From Symsagittifera roscoffensis (lineage: Eukaryota; Xenacoelomorpha; Acoela; Convolutidae): a stretch of DNA of 64,000 nucleotides. How positions within the stretch are numbered: position 1 is the stretch's first letter; each line of letters begins with the position of its first letter. Under the pieces are notes generated by a model that was given only the letters and a program-made list of their open reading frames with translations, did not search any database and was not told the DNA's origin. The DNA is taken from positions 32,370,373 through 32,434,372 of the forward strand of contig NC_087065.1 of assembly GCF_963678635.1 (NCBI RefSeq). Reading direction: 5' to 3'. A program made the translations under genes and the position numbers. Shown here piece by piece: positions 12,830 to 22,699 of this stretch.

Positions 12830-13255
12830 CAGGGGCGGATTTAGGGAGGTGGATGGGGGGGCGGACGCTTTCCCTCAGGGATTCGAACCCCTGCCGACCC
12901 AGAGGGTCCCCCCTTTGATACTTTTTCAGAAATCAATTTTTGGCCGACCGACCCTAAAGTTTTTCTAAAGGCGCCTTTGGCGCCAATATATACTAACTTT
13001 GATGGGGAGCGCGCGCCAAAAAAAACGCGATTTTTTTGTCTACATTTTTCAAAAAGTGCCCAAAAACGGCTTTTTGAATGTTTTTTTTTAAATTTGCCTG
13101 CGGCGCAGAAAATTTTGCCAAAATAGGGGCAAAACAGTGCTTTGGGAGAGCTCGCAAAATCAATTTGGTCGACCTAAAAAAAAGGTCGTCAAAATTTTGG
13201 AAAATTTTTTGAAAATCCGCCCCCCCCCCTCGAGAAAATCCTAGATCCGCCCCTG
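12830..13255. mobile_element. hAT-type MITE, complete, 426 bp
   Basis: It starts CAGGGGCGGATTTAGG and ends with the near-complement CCTAGATCCGCCCCTG. The 8 bases ATTTCGTG occur directly before (12822-12829) and after (13256-13263). Eight-bp target duplications and CAGGG-type ends are hallmarks of hAT elements, and there is no transposase, so this is a non-autonomous copy. The inside carries a GGTCGACC block. On the minus strand it also holds a perfect pol III B-box-like string, GGTTCGAATCC, within 12875-12893. Related copies are at 36380-36791 and 48134-48300. Confidence 0.88.
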
Positions 13256-13559
13256 ATTTCGTGTTTATATAGAGTTGTAAAAATTTTCATGAAAAGCATG
13301 AAAAACTTCCATATATGAAAAAAATGGAAAAACGGGAAGCTACAAAGTCATGTTGCTGACGACTGTAAAAGATCATGCGTGAATTTACACGGCCCGGTTG
13401 AGTATAGGCATCAATTTTGATCATTATGAGCTATTTGTATTACACTTTTTGTTGATTTTCCGAGATTGCATTCATGAAAATCTTGAGCTGTTACAAAACA
13501 AAAGAGTGATAGCCGCCGGGCCTCCTGTTGATGTTAGTTCAATTGAACCAGCAACGAAC

Positions 13560-13888
13560 CCTAGTCTGCTCGAGGTCTGGACGCTCTTTGCTGACCACGG
13601 CTGCTAACAGCTGGTCCTCAAGTCCGGCCTTGGTGACAGTGAAGTTGATAAGGGTGGTCTGGGCCTGCATCTCTGGCTTATAGTGTGGATTTGCCAGTTT
13701 GGTGTGGAGAATGAGTTTGAAGTTGGAGTCGTAGTCGATCTCCTTGTCGCCGAGTTTGATCGCCTTGCCCTTCTTGATCGTGTTCCTGCCCAGAACGGGT
13801 TCAAGCACTGGATCTATGTCCTCCTCAAGGTTCTCAATCAGCACGGTCTCCCCCAGGCCCAGACTCTGCTCTAGTCTATCCATGTAAC
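13560..13888 (-). CDS. axonemal dynein heavy chain, exon 6 in window (AAA5)
   Basis: The minus-strand exon starts with two bases that complete a Gly codon from the previous exon (KG/YMDRLEQ). It then encodes [73 protein letters not shown] and ERPDLEQTR. These are highly conserved AAA5 strings of beta-type outer-arm dynein heavy chains. The acceptor is TTGTTAG and the donor GTTCGT; the exon is 329 bp and ends in phase 0. There are no stops or frameshifts. The 162-bp intron before it is the smallest in the visible gene. Confidence 0.97.
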
Positions 13889-14050
13889 CTAACAACATAA
13901 ACAGGCGAGATGCATTGATTAAATATGGATTGATTCCTTCAAACCAAGACAAAATACCTGTTCTTCTGCTTTGCTCTGTCTGCCGGCGACATCAAATGAA
14001 ACTTTAGCCAAGTTTGTTTACAAACTGACATGAGCTCGTACTTCACTGAC

Positions 14051-14285
14051 CTTTTTGATCCAGTCTAATAATCTGGATGTTGTCTCCGTATCTTCGCTTG
14101 ATCCACTTGATTCCTTGCAACTGAGGGTCGATCATGAGGGGCCACCTCTCGCAGTTCGTCAGAATAGTCGCATTCTCCGTAGACATCCGGTCACTCGGCA
14201 GACCCTCGTTCTGCCATTCAGCTATCTGCGCATTGTCTGTCAGCATCGACAGGGGATCCACGCCCTCCGTGATAGGAATGGCAAC
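14051..14285 (-). CDS. axonemal dynein heavy chain, exon 5 in window (AAA5)
   Basis: The minus-strand exon reads [58 protein letters not shown] and IQIIRLDQK. The phrase around [19 protein letters not shown] is characteristic of the DNAH9/11/17 (outer-arm beta) class and lies in AAA5. The acceptor is TTTGAG, with GTT as the first codon, and the donor is GTCAGT. The exon is 235 bp and ends after one base of a Gly codon, matching the two-base start of the exon at 13888. It joins upstream to QLE at 34700 across a 20.4-kb intron. Confidence 0.97.
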
Positions 14286-14356
14286 CTCAAAGTTCATCAC
14301 ATCTTTCACAATTTGTAAAAACTCAAACTACCACTCATTCATTTTTGAATCAACTG

Positions 14357-15265
14357 CCCGGGTTGACAAAAAATGCTTATCATACAACTTTCATATATGA
14401 AAAAAGGCTTGTCATACTCTTTCATACAATTTCATAGAGAAAAAGTATATGGATGAAAATAGCAAAATAAGCATTTTTCCATATATGAAATTGTATGATA
14501 AGCAATTTTTCCATACTATGAAATTGTATGATAATCATTTTTTCCATGAATGAAAATACAAAAAACTTTTGTTTCGAAATTTCGTGTTTCAACCGAAACA
14601 CTAACCAAGGATTTTTTGTCATGAGAAAACCCAGAATGTAACTGGCAGTTACCACGAAGATAAACTGCATGAAAATATATACCAAAAAAGTAACTTTTTG
14701 AACATTTCTAGATAATTTTTAGTTTGAAAATTATGATGGTTGAGAAAAAGGCCTGTTTTTTTTACAAACTTATTTTTATTTTAACAAATGAAACAAAAGA
14801 TAAAAATCGTGTTTACAAAAAAAACACTTTCTTGTGATTTTTGGATTTTTTGGGTGAGAAACTCATCCTGGACTATGTTGGACTATGTTATAAACACAAA
14901 AGTATCAAATTTTGCATGCAAAATTTTTTTTGTAAAATTATTTTTTATCAGAAAAGCAAGTTTGCAGCCAAAAAAGGATTAAATGTTTTTTACATCAAAT
15001 TTTTTATTTTTGTGAAAAAAATGCATATCTTACAATTTTCATATATGAAAATTGTATGATAAGCATTTTTTATAAAAAAATTACAAATCATTTTTTTCTT
15101 GACCAGAAAGCTTCAAAAGAGGCAAGTAGACCAAAAATTTTCATTAAAAATTTTTAAAACACTTTCTAAATTTTGTATTAATTTTCTATGATAAGCAGTT
15201 TTTCCATAGACTCCATATAAGAAAATGTATGATAGGCATTTTTCTTCTATGGACGTCAACCCGGG
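14357..15265. mobile_element. non-autonomous element with CCCGGGTTGAC inverted ends
   Basis: The left end CCCGGGTTGAC (14357-14367) is the exact reverse complement of GTCAACCCGGG at 15255-15265. Inside are repeated blocks near both ends and the middle (TTATCATACAA, TTCATATATGAAA, GTATGATAAGCA, TTTTTCCATA) in both orientations, so the terminal repeats are complex and extend inward. There is no transposase-like frame. A related CCCGGGTTG string occurs alone near 12611. No clean target duplication was identified, so superfamily and exact ends are uncertain. Confidence 0.65.
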
Positions 15266-15729
15266 TGAGCCCAAAAAGTGATGACTAGCCGATTTTGCTC
15301 AACGTGTTACATCTTTGAAGATTTTTATGGTTTCTTTTCACTAAGAAAGGTTATCTTCATCTGGTGTACGATTGTCTGAAAAAGAATCGTATGCGGCGAA
15401 TTTATTGTGTGAAAAAAGAGCATTTAAAAAAAATTAATTTAATTCAATTTCTGGTAGCAAAACAAGTCAGAGCCGAAAATGATTATGTACGAATAAGGTA
15501 ATTTTGATCAATTTTGAGAGTGAATGAAAAAAAAGCAGAGAAACAGTTGATTTTTATCTTGATCTTCAAAAGCTAATTTTCGTTCTAAAAATTTTAAACG
15601 GCTAAAATTCTAAACTTGAGTTACGTTGTTTGAGTTAACAAAATGACATTTTCATTAGATTCAATTATGATTACTTAATGAAATTTGCATTTAAAAGATT
15701 GTTTTTGCATCATGTATATTCTTTAGCAG

Positions 15730-16212
15730 GTGAAAGGTATCATCAATCAGGTTACGGATAAAAATGTGAGAGAGGCGTTGCTACTGATGGCAAACAACTT
15801 GGTAACTGGTGAGAGTGAACTTTCAGGTGAGCAACTTGCAAACTATTTGTTATAATTTGAGCGAGCTGTTGAGGGTACAGGAAGATACCAATAAGGATTC
15901 CATCCTAATCAAAAGCCCTCCATTCAATCGGATTAACAATTCAGGTGATTTTTGCGAAGAAAATTTTTTTTGGTGATTTGCTACTCGTTATCCGAGAGTT
16001 GGGATATACTTAAGTTACCAACAGCTCATTGAGGGCGTACCACATTATGCCGGTTACTGCAAATCTACCATATGGATTGACCCCTACGGTTATTGTGACA
16101 TTTGTCAAGTTGCTGAACAAATTAGCAATTTACAAGTTGAATGCAAAGAAGAATGCAAAGAACATATTGAATGCAAAGAAAACGAATATAAACGAGTGTC
16201 TCTATTTTATTG
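15730..16212 (+). pseudogene. possible coding fragments of an unrecognised plus-strand gene
   Basis: Three short stretches look coding. One is 15730-15826, preceded by CTTTAGCAG and followed by GTGAGC, encoding VTDKNVREALLLMANNLVTG. A second is 15885-15944, whose frame fits the first and which is followed by GTGATT. The third is a Cys-rich frame from about 16046 to a stop at 16212, containing YCDICQVAEQ and three ECKE units. Phase fits between the first two but not cleanly to the third. I do not recognise the protein. It could be a nested gene on the strand opposite the dynein, a captured gene fragment or chance. Confidence 0.25.
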
Positions 16213-16994
16213 AATCAAACATAAACCAAGAGGCAATCAAAAACAACCCATTGCTAAAAGGGGACAAGTTCTTAGCGCACACGCAGAAATGAAGCATTTG
16301 AACTCTAATGAACACAGTTTGTGGATATGGGAGCCCTCCCTCAAAACTGAATTTATGGGTTAATAACCTTGATGTATCTAGTAACTTTTACATCGGTTGA
16401 ATAAACAAAAGCCTTGGCTTTGCAGAATAAACTATTTGTCCTCAGAGACTTGTCGTTTTCGTTTTCTCCAAGTTTTCTCATCCGTAGACAAATTTAACTT
16501 CTACAATTCGCTTAGAAGCGAAAGAGTTCTTTTTTTGTTGTTGTATCTTACGCTGTTTTTTGCTCTAAGTGATTCAAAAGAAGGAACCTAATAAAAACAC
16601 GGTACTTAATTTTAAAATTCTTATTATTTCAATGGTCTTCAAAACGGGTCACAAATAGTCTTTAATAGGACTTCAATAGTCACAAAAAAGGTGAAAAGGC
16701 TTGGATTTGAGACTTGTTGCGAATCTCAGCAGTTTCTAATTTCAATGTCTTTTTACTTCTATTTGGTTTTTTTTCAAAAAAACCTGCAGCTGAAGCCTAG
16801 ATCTTAGAGGAGGTTTACCCATTTCTTAGTTCTCTTTTTTTTTCGGTTGACTTTTCCAACTAACGTTTTTGAGTCTAGTTGCGTTTTTCGGCTAATAAGC
16901 TTGCCCTAAACGGAAAATTTTATTCTTGCTATGATTTTCGGCAGCCAGAATGGAAAATGTCTAAACAAGGTTAAAACCCATAATTGCAATCGCC
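16213..16994. other. intron sequence with no recognisable gene
   Basis: AT-rich interval before the Polinton. A possible AATAAA signal lies near 16590. Nothing else was supported. Confidence 0.4.
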
Positions 16995-17550
16995 AGTGGT
17001 AGATGTTGGAGCTAAAGTGGGGGGGGGGGGGGAGGAGGGTGATTCGCATGCTTTAAGATAGGGAATAGATCATCCGGTCACCCAGCTATGTACTAACTTT
17101 GGGTATAGAGACAAACGTATTAGGATAGGAAATACCAATGATAAAGTTTCATGGTTTGTGTCAAGGTAAGATAATGGTAAGAAAAATGAATTTTTTTGAA
17201 GTTTGTGTGGATATGTCTAATTTTTTTGCAAATATTTTGCCACGTGTTACCTAATTTGTAAATATTAAAGGTTAATTACGTGTAGGTTGTGTAATGAAGG
17301 TCATGCACATAATTTTTAGTTCATGGTAAGTTAGTGGTAAGAGTTTTTGCGCGAAAACTTCGAGGTTTTGTCAGAAAAAATGAAAAAAATTTTTAAAAAA
17401 TTGAAACACGATAAGATTTGTCATAATTCGACCTACTAACGATTTATAAAATAATCTTAATTTTCGGAACATCTTAAAATTCGAAAAAAGTTATATTTTA
17501 AAAACAAATTAAAATACAAAAAAAGTATTTAATCACTGCACCGTAAAGTA
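16995..17550 (+). repeat. Polinton left terminal inverted repeat
   Basis: Pairs with 30015-30549. Shared blocks include GGAGCTAAAGTGGGGG, AGGAGGGTGA, TTTCATGGTTTGTGT, TAAGATAATGGTAAG and TTCATGGTAAGTTAGTG. A G-run of about 14 is present at 17019-17032. The inner part of this TIR is duplicated at about 17990-18260. Confidence 0.9.
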
Positions 17551-18640
17551 ATTTTAATGCCAAAACTTACATTTACAAAAAAAAACTACACGTTTACATA
17601 AAAATTCATATAAATTTCAAAAAATGCACATCATGAATAATATTCGATTGTCTCTGGTAGAAATTAAAAGAAGTGATGGATAAATTGCGTAAAATCCACG
17701 CAAACTGTCATTTTTTTGTAGTTTTCTGGAACTCTTCGCCAAAACGTTTTGTTAGAAAGGAAAAAACTGTTCTTTTTCGGTCCAAAGAATCAGCAAAGTT
17801 TTAAAGTTTATCCAATCGAGCTATCATGATTCAGTGTTCCCCTCTATCATTGCTTGGAGCTGAGTTGATGATTGCAAAAGAGTATTTTGTTAGTTGAGGT
17901 GTTTTATCAGAGGGGTATGAAACCATGTACTTGAAGCTGAGTTCATTATTTTTTTTCAATGTTTTGCAGAATCGAAAAATTATTTTGCAGAAGTGAGGGC
18001 AACAACTTGGAAGTTTTGTCACAAAAACTGAAAATTTCTCAAAAAAAATTCGAAACACTATAAGATTTGTTATAAGTCGACCCATTAACAATTTATGAGA
18101 TAATCTGATATTTCGGAACATCTACCTAAAACTATGTTGAAACCTACTAAAAATTCAAAAAAAGTCACATTCTAAAGAATAATTAACATACAATGAAAGT
18201 ATATAATTCACTACATCGTATAGTAAATTTACTGCCAAAATTTACACTTACAAAAAAACTAAACATTTACATCAAAATACATGTTAATTCAAAAAATGCA
18301 CGTCATGAGTTTTATTCAATTTTCTCTGGTAGAAATTAAAAAGAAGAAACGCTGAATAAATTGCGTAAAATCCACACAAATTATCAATTCTTTGTAGTTT
18401 TCTGGGAAACATTCGCCCATACTTTTTGTGAGAAAGGACAATGACGCAAAGAATCAGCAAAGTAGTAAGTTTTCCCCAATCGAGCTATCATGATCCAGTG
18501 TTCTCCTCTGCCATTGTTTGGAGCTGAGTTATTAATTGCAAAAGCTTTTTTTGTTAGTCGAGATACTTTATCAGAGGGATATGAAACCAAGTACTTGAAG
18601 CTGAGTTCATGAATTTTTTCAATAATTTCCACAAGTGAAA
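17350..18640. repeat. ~640-bp direct tandem duplication of inner TIR plus protease start region
   Basis: 17350-17990 and 17990-18640 align along their length. Both run from a TIR-like block (GAAACAC/GATAAGATTTGT), through CTCTGGTAGAAATTAAAA, AATTGCGTAAAATCCAC and AATCGAGCTATCATGAT, to CTTGAAGCTGAGTTCAT. The duplication includes part of the cysteine protease frame. The inner copy keeps a CTACCTAAAACTATG segment that is also in the right TIR but missing from the outer copy. Confidence 0.85.
17760..18010 (-). pseudogene. Polinton cysteine protease, duplicated fragment
   Basis: The minus strand reads ELSFKYMVSYPSDK and SAPSNDRGEH, then TGA where the neighbouring copy has Trp (GEHWIMIA). It is the outer unit of the tandem duplication and is broken at or just before the catalytic His-containing motif. 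It is clearly a duplicate of the frame at 18384-18640 and non-functional. Confidence 0.75.
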
Positions 18641-18660
18641 AAAAATCCATCTTTGCAATT
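18384..18660 (-). pseudogene. Polinton adenovirus-type cysteine protease (PRO), C-terminal part
   Basis: The minus-strand frame contains ELSFKYLVSYPSDKVSRL, NNGRGEHWIMIARLGKTYYF and ADSLRHCPFS. The H-W…YYFADSLG-like arrangement is that of the adenain/ULP1-like protease of Polintons, which cleaves capsid precursors. The expected Gly after ADSL reads Arg here. The N-terminal part upstream (18619-18816) is not clearly continuous, so I call it a remnant. It sits last in the minus-strand gene block, next to the capsid gene. Confidence 0.75.
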
Positions 18661-18904
18661 GTTAGCTGATTTACATCTAGAAACAAATAAATAGATAGTT
18701 TGATAGTGTAATTTGGGATAAAAAAGTAAGATTAAGGACTTACACGCAATTAGGTTATTGAACCCTGTTTTACGAGCTAGGTTGAAGAAATTTCTTGGGT
18801 TAAATATAAACAGCATTCCTTATCTGGAGATTTAGGTCTGAAGAAAAACAAAATAGAAAGTAAAGAGACAATAACAAGGAGAGTCCTAGAAAAAGTTACA
18901 ATAT

Positions 18905-20150
18905 TTTTACATTTTTAGTAAAATATTTTCAGCAACTTTTCCGAATTTAACAATTTGAACATTTGATAGTCTTTCTCCCAAAATTATCATTTCCGTTACT
19001 TGCACCAAGAGAAATTGGAAAATCATTTCTAATCTCAGGCTTTCTCCACTAATTTCTGGACAATGCAACTGTTCAGCTGCATCTTGAAGTGAAGTCAAGT
19101 AAAAGAAAACGAAAATAGTAATTTTTTAAAATCTTCCAGAGGAAGAGCTGGAAATCCTCGTTGAGCCGCTTCGCTTTCGTTGTTGTAACATAAGGATGAC
19201 GAGGAGAAGTTGTATCTAATAAAACAGTTGCTCTTCCACCCCGAATAGTTCTAAGCTCTCTCAAAAAGAATTGTTGATAGCTCAAAGGGTTTTCATAAAA
19301 AGATCCTGCAACAGCTGAGTTTGTTTTCATTGCAACAGCTATTCATCTTATTGGAGCGTTATTGAATATATTTTATTGTATGATTTGGTTTTGACGCGAT
19401 GGAATGATAAGGTTCTTGCTATAATTTCCAAGTAAGTGTATTGAGTATCTTCTCTTTCCAGATTCCATTGCAAGTATTGATGATTAGCTTCAGCAACTAT
19501 AATTTATCTCGTAGACAGCAAACAATCAACAATTTTCAGACAGACATTTGGATTACCAGACAACATGTAAAATTCGCTCTGGCTCAAATTTTTTTAATTC
19601 AATTTTGGTATTTGTTACCAACAATTTTTGCTAGTAAACAAATCAATGGCAAGCCTCCCATAGAATGAAAAAGTAATCCCTGTTTCTAAGGAATTTGCTC
19701 TGTCAGTGAACAGATGCATATCAATTGTATGAGGAATTTCTTCAAAACTGTATCAATGACAAGCAAGTATTGCTTTACTACTCACTACTGACGAGTTGAA
19801 TTCGTTCGATATTTGTGCCGTATGAGAATATATTCCAATGACGTTGTAAACCATTGTATTGTTAAAATAAACTTCACAATTGTAAAATAGTGAATGTAGT
19901 AGGTTGCTTACATCAATTAGATGAAGTTCTGGTTCCTCATCAGAATCATCCTGGATTTTGCTTTATGTTCTGCCTTTTCTCTCTTGAAAGCATCAAACAA
20001 CCGTCCCTTGGTTAATTGAAGCTTCGAACTAAGATCTATCACTTGGTATCACGCATATCCAAGTAGATATTACGATCGGTTTCAAACTCAAACTCAATAC
20101 TGCTTTCATCCAGAGAAGTGCTGGGGAAAACTTTTTGTGTGTAGGATTAC
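18905..20150 (-). pseudogene. Polinton major capsid protein (double jelly-roll), broken
   Basis: Minus-strand segments in order are: SSIEFEFETDRNIYLDMRD (~20.05-20.1 kb); NCEVYFNNTMVYN, AQISNEFNSS and LFTDRANSLETGI (~19.7-19.9 kb); AVAGSFYENPLSYQQF and ELRTIRGGRATVLLDTTSP (19.07-19.33 kb); and LTSLQDAAEQL, SLRLEM and ILGERLSN (18.9-19.1 kb). These are conserved strings of the capsid-type Polinton protein often annotated as F54H12.2-like. Stops (two in a row after the first block) and frame changes separate them, so no product is expected. The plus-strand frame at 19441-19668 is only its antisense. Identification as capsid rests on established family knowledge. Confidence 0.85.
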
Positions 20151-20239
20151 ATAAAACTATCAAAAATTTCCAAGGAAGAAAATTTAGAAGCCCCGTACCG
20201 ATAAGACATTCATTTTAGTTTGTTAAAAATAGGAATTTT

Positions 20240-21480
20240 TTGCCTGTACTATCCCTTAGTTCTATCATCTATCTTGATACTATCGAAATAATTTTTCAAC
20301 TGTTTTTTAAACTGTAAACTATAACTGACTGATAATTCATGTACATTATTCGCTTTTATCAATAGTCTTAAAACTTTTACAAAGTTTCTACCTGAGCAAA
20401 AACACATGAACAGAGAATGGGAGGTTGCCATTTCAGAAATATCATATCCGTCTTTGTACCAAAATTTTACTGAGGGAAAAATTACACACTATGTCAATTG
20501 TTGTTAGAGGTTTATCGTACAGAATTGAGACTCTAAGTGATTTCCCAATATATCTAATGACGCAAAAATTCTTTGTAGACACAAATTTAGGTAAGTTGTG
20601 GATAAATTTTTCAACATGATCTTCTATGTAACGGTAAATTATGTGTTTTAATGATTGAATAGTTCTCTCTGCAAAAGCAGCTTTTGTTTCACTTTTTGTC
20701 GAGTAAACTTCAATTTCTTTCTCCTTGCAATATTTTTTGAAAGTTTCTCCATCTTCTGTTTTATTTTCAACCCAAGCTTTTTCAGGAGAGTTTATTCAAG
20801 AAATCATTTTTTTGAAAGCTTGCAAAGTGTCCTTGGTATATTTATTTTCATTGTTTGAACTCTGAAAAATCGCGAAAAAACATCAGCAGCAACCAATAAA
20901 TATTTGACTCCATTGTTTTGACTCGCTTGTTTGTCCACAAGAGCCAAGTATATACACCAAATTTCATTGATTAATTTTGAAAAATATTGAAGCCTCCGGG
21001 AAAATCTGCTTGGAGGACCAAATTATGTATACGATGTCTTGGTTTGTAAAAATTTTTCTACTTTCTGTTTTGACAAACCGCTTGCTTTTATCAAGTTTTA
21101 CACAGAATCGTACGCAGCTCTACCCCTAGAATCTAATCTTTTCAAACGTACCTTTTCAGATTTTGAAAAGGATACAAGTTCCTCTGTCTTTCGCTTTGGC
21201 ATTCTTGTTGGCAACAAGTTTAGGTGGAATTTGAGTTGCTTCCAAAATGATAAAGTAAATATCGGGAAAGTCGGTATTTTTCGCTTCAGTGCAGATACAA
21301 ATCTGCAAAAGATTCTTTTGTGTCTCGATTATCCAATAAAATATTTTTTGACTGACTTAGTCTGCTTTTTGTTACTCGTTTTCAACCTCGCATTTACAAC
21401 ATTGTAAACATAATCAAAATTTTTTGGTACAATCTCCTTTTTTTTCCTTTCAATTTTGTTTTGTTTTGGAATCGTACTTT
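20240..21480 (-). pseudogene. Polinton RVE-type integrase, broken
   Basis: The minus strand shows VRLKRLDSRGRAAYDS (~21.1 kb), INEIWCIYLALVDKQASQNN, GVKYLLVAADVFSRFFRVQ, AWVENKTEDGETFKKYCKE and IEVYSTKSETKAAFAERTIQ. This is the core of a retroviral-type (RVE) integrase as found in Polintons. At the first catalytic position I read Tyr (CIYLA) where the family has Asp, and at the second Glu (WVEN) for Asp; the final Glu (AERTIQ) remains. Several stops and frameshifts add to this, so it is inactive. The C-terminal segment near 20249-20431 is poorly preserved. Plus-strand frames here are antisense shadows. Confidence 0.85.
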
Positions 21481-21539
21481 TTTTTGATAAAATGAGTAAG
21501 GAATAAGATCAAACTGATCCACACTATGTCAATTAATTA

Positions 21540-22090
21540 ATGACAAAAGAAGTGATAAGAGATATTATTTCAAAGCCTTTAGGTGAGCTTAAAATAGTTC
21601 TCTTTTTATGCATGGAAAATCGTCTTCGTGTGAGTTCTGATTTTTCGCTGCAATATTTTAGTATACCAAGTCTATTTTTCGCAGATTATTTAGACTATTA
21701 TTACTTGCCGCATAGTAGGTTTACAAAACATTCGCTGAGGAGCTGATTGAAACTTTTTGGACAATGGAGGATAAATTGTTTTTGAAGTTTTTGGGAAGTT
21801 GTTTGAAATATTGGGAGTACAGAGACGTATTGTATGCTCATTGTCCAAAAACTTTGTTTCTGTTCCTACTGGTAAGTAAAATTTTGTTGGAACTGAACCG
21901 CTGTTTGTGCAATATCTTAGCGAACCAACTGTTTTTGGAGTAAAGTCAATGAGTAAATGATCATAAGGAGTAGTTGTTGCATCTTGATGCCACTCTTTCA
22001 ATTGTGATACTAGACCTAGTTGTTGACTTAATGTATTGATCTGTAAACCATCTCTCAGTGACTTGAAGAAGACCATATGTGTATTTTATA
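21540..22090 (-). pseudogene. conserved Polinton-associated frame, function unassigned
   Basis: A 128-codon open minus-strand stretch (21690-22076) includes SLRDGLQINTLSQQLGLVSQ, LLIDFTPKTVGSLRYCTNSG, VPTKFYLPVGTETKF and HTIRLCTPN. It lies between the ATPase and integrase remnants and belongs to the Polinton. I do not assign a function; a minor structural or accessory protein is possible. Its unusual openness compared with neighbours may be chance. Confidence 0.5.
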
Positions 22091-22199
22091 ACTCAACATC
22101 TCTTCCTAATTTGCTTTGATGAAACAAGTTATGCTGCTTAATTTATATTGTATTCAGTCCCCTGTGTCTTCCAGCAGTAACAAATTTTACAAACTGCTT

Positions 22200-22480
22200 A
22201 GAATTTCAAGTATCTTCACAAAAATCATCAATTATTAACCAGTATTTTGTTTCATTATTGGGAATGTTTTCAATCATTTCAAAGTCAATTTCTTGGATAA
22301 ATTGAAGAATGTTTCTTTGCATTTGTCCATACAGAGGTTGATAATCTTGATCAAAATATAAACTTTTGTCAAATTTGGTTTGAAATGTGTATATTTTTAA
22401 CCAATCAAAAACAGGATGCAATTTTTCAGATCCACTCGGTCCAACTAGCGAAAAAAAATCATTCTTCCGAAGAAATTCGC
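22200..22480 (-). pseudogene. Polinton packaging-type ATPase (FtsK/HerA class), fragment
   Basis: The minus strand reads FFSLVGPSGSEKLHPVFDWL, a degenerate Walker A (GPSGSEK, followed by Leu where Ser or Thr is expected). It then reads SLYFDQDYQPLYGQMQRNI and NNETKYWLIIDDFCED, a Walker B-like string. This order and spacing fit the A32-like genome-packaging ATPase of Polintons. The altered P-loop and short open stretch indicate a dead copy. The downstream boundary with the next frame is unclear. Confidence 0.75.
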
Positions 22481-22699
22481 ATTGGAGAAGGTAAAATATA
22501 ACCGACTGTACTTGATTAATGTGCTACCCAAACTGTTGTTTCTTCACATGTAGTGGAAATATTTCTCAAACGTTTGCACGTGCTATTATTAAAACAACTA
22601 TGACAAAAAATTAGCACATGAAAAAAAAAGAGATCTCTTACACGAACGTCCAAAAAACTTCCATGATTTTCGTCCATGATTCTCCGCATCAAAAACAAA

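Larger units (their letters stand above)
10552..13559 (-). other. dynein intron (3.0 kb) carrying MITE material
   Basis: The interval lies between two in-frame dynein exons on the minus strand. It holds a complete hAT-type MITE (12830-13255), a decayed fragment of the same family (~11900-12095) and a small hairpin at 12110-12143 (TAGAATC…GATTCTA). No coding sequence was recognised; frames at 11265-11474 and 12720-12968 look like chance or repeat translation. Confidence 0.8.

Noticed and set aside
12881-12893. A tRNA gene
   Set aside because: Only a T-arm-like B-box is present. No acceptor, D or anticodon arms could be drawn around it.
12720-12968. Plus-strand frame ending in the MITE
   Set aside because: Its second half is translation of the MITE end, and similar GGG-rich peptides arise at the other MITE copies.
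19441-19668. 75-residue plus-strand frame
   Set aside because: Antisense of the capsid remnant.
21039-21407. 122-residue plus-strand frame
   Set aside because: Antisense of the Polinton integrase remnant.
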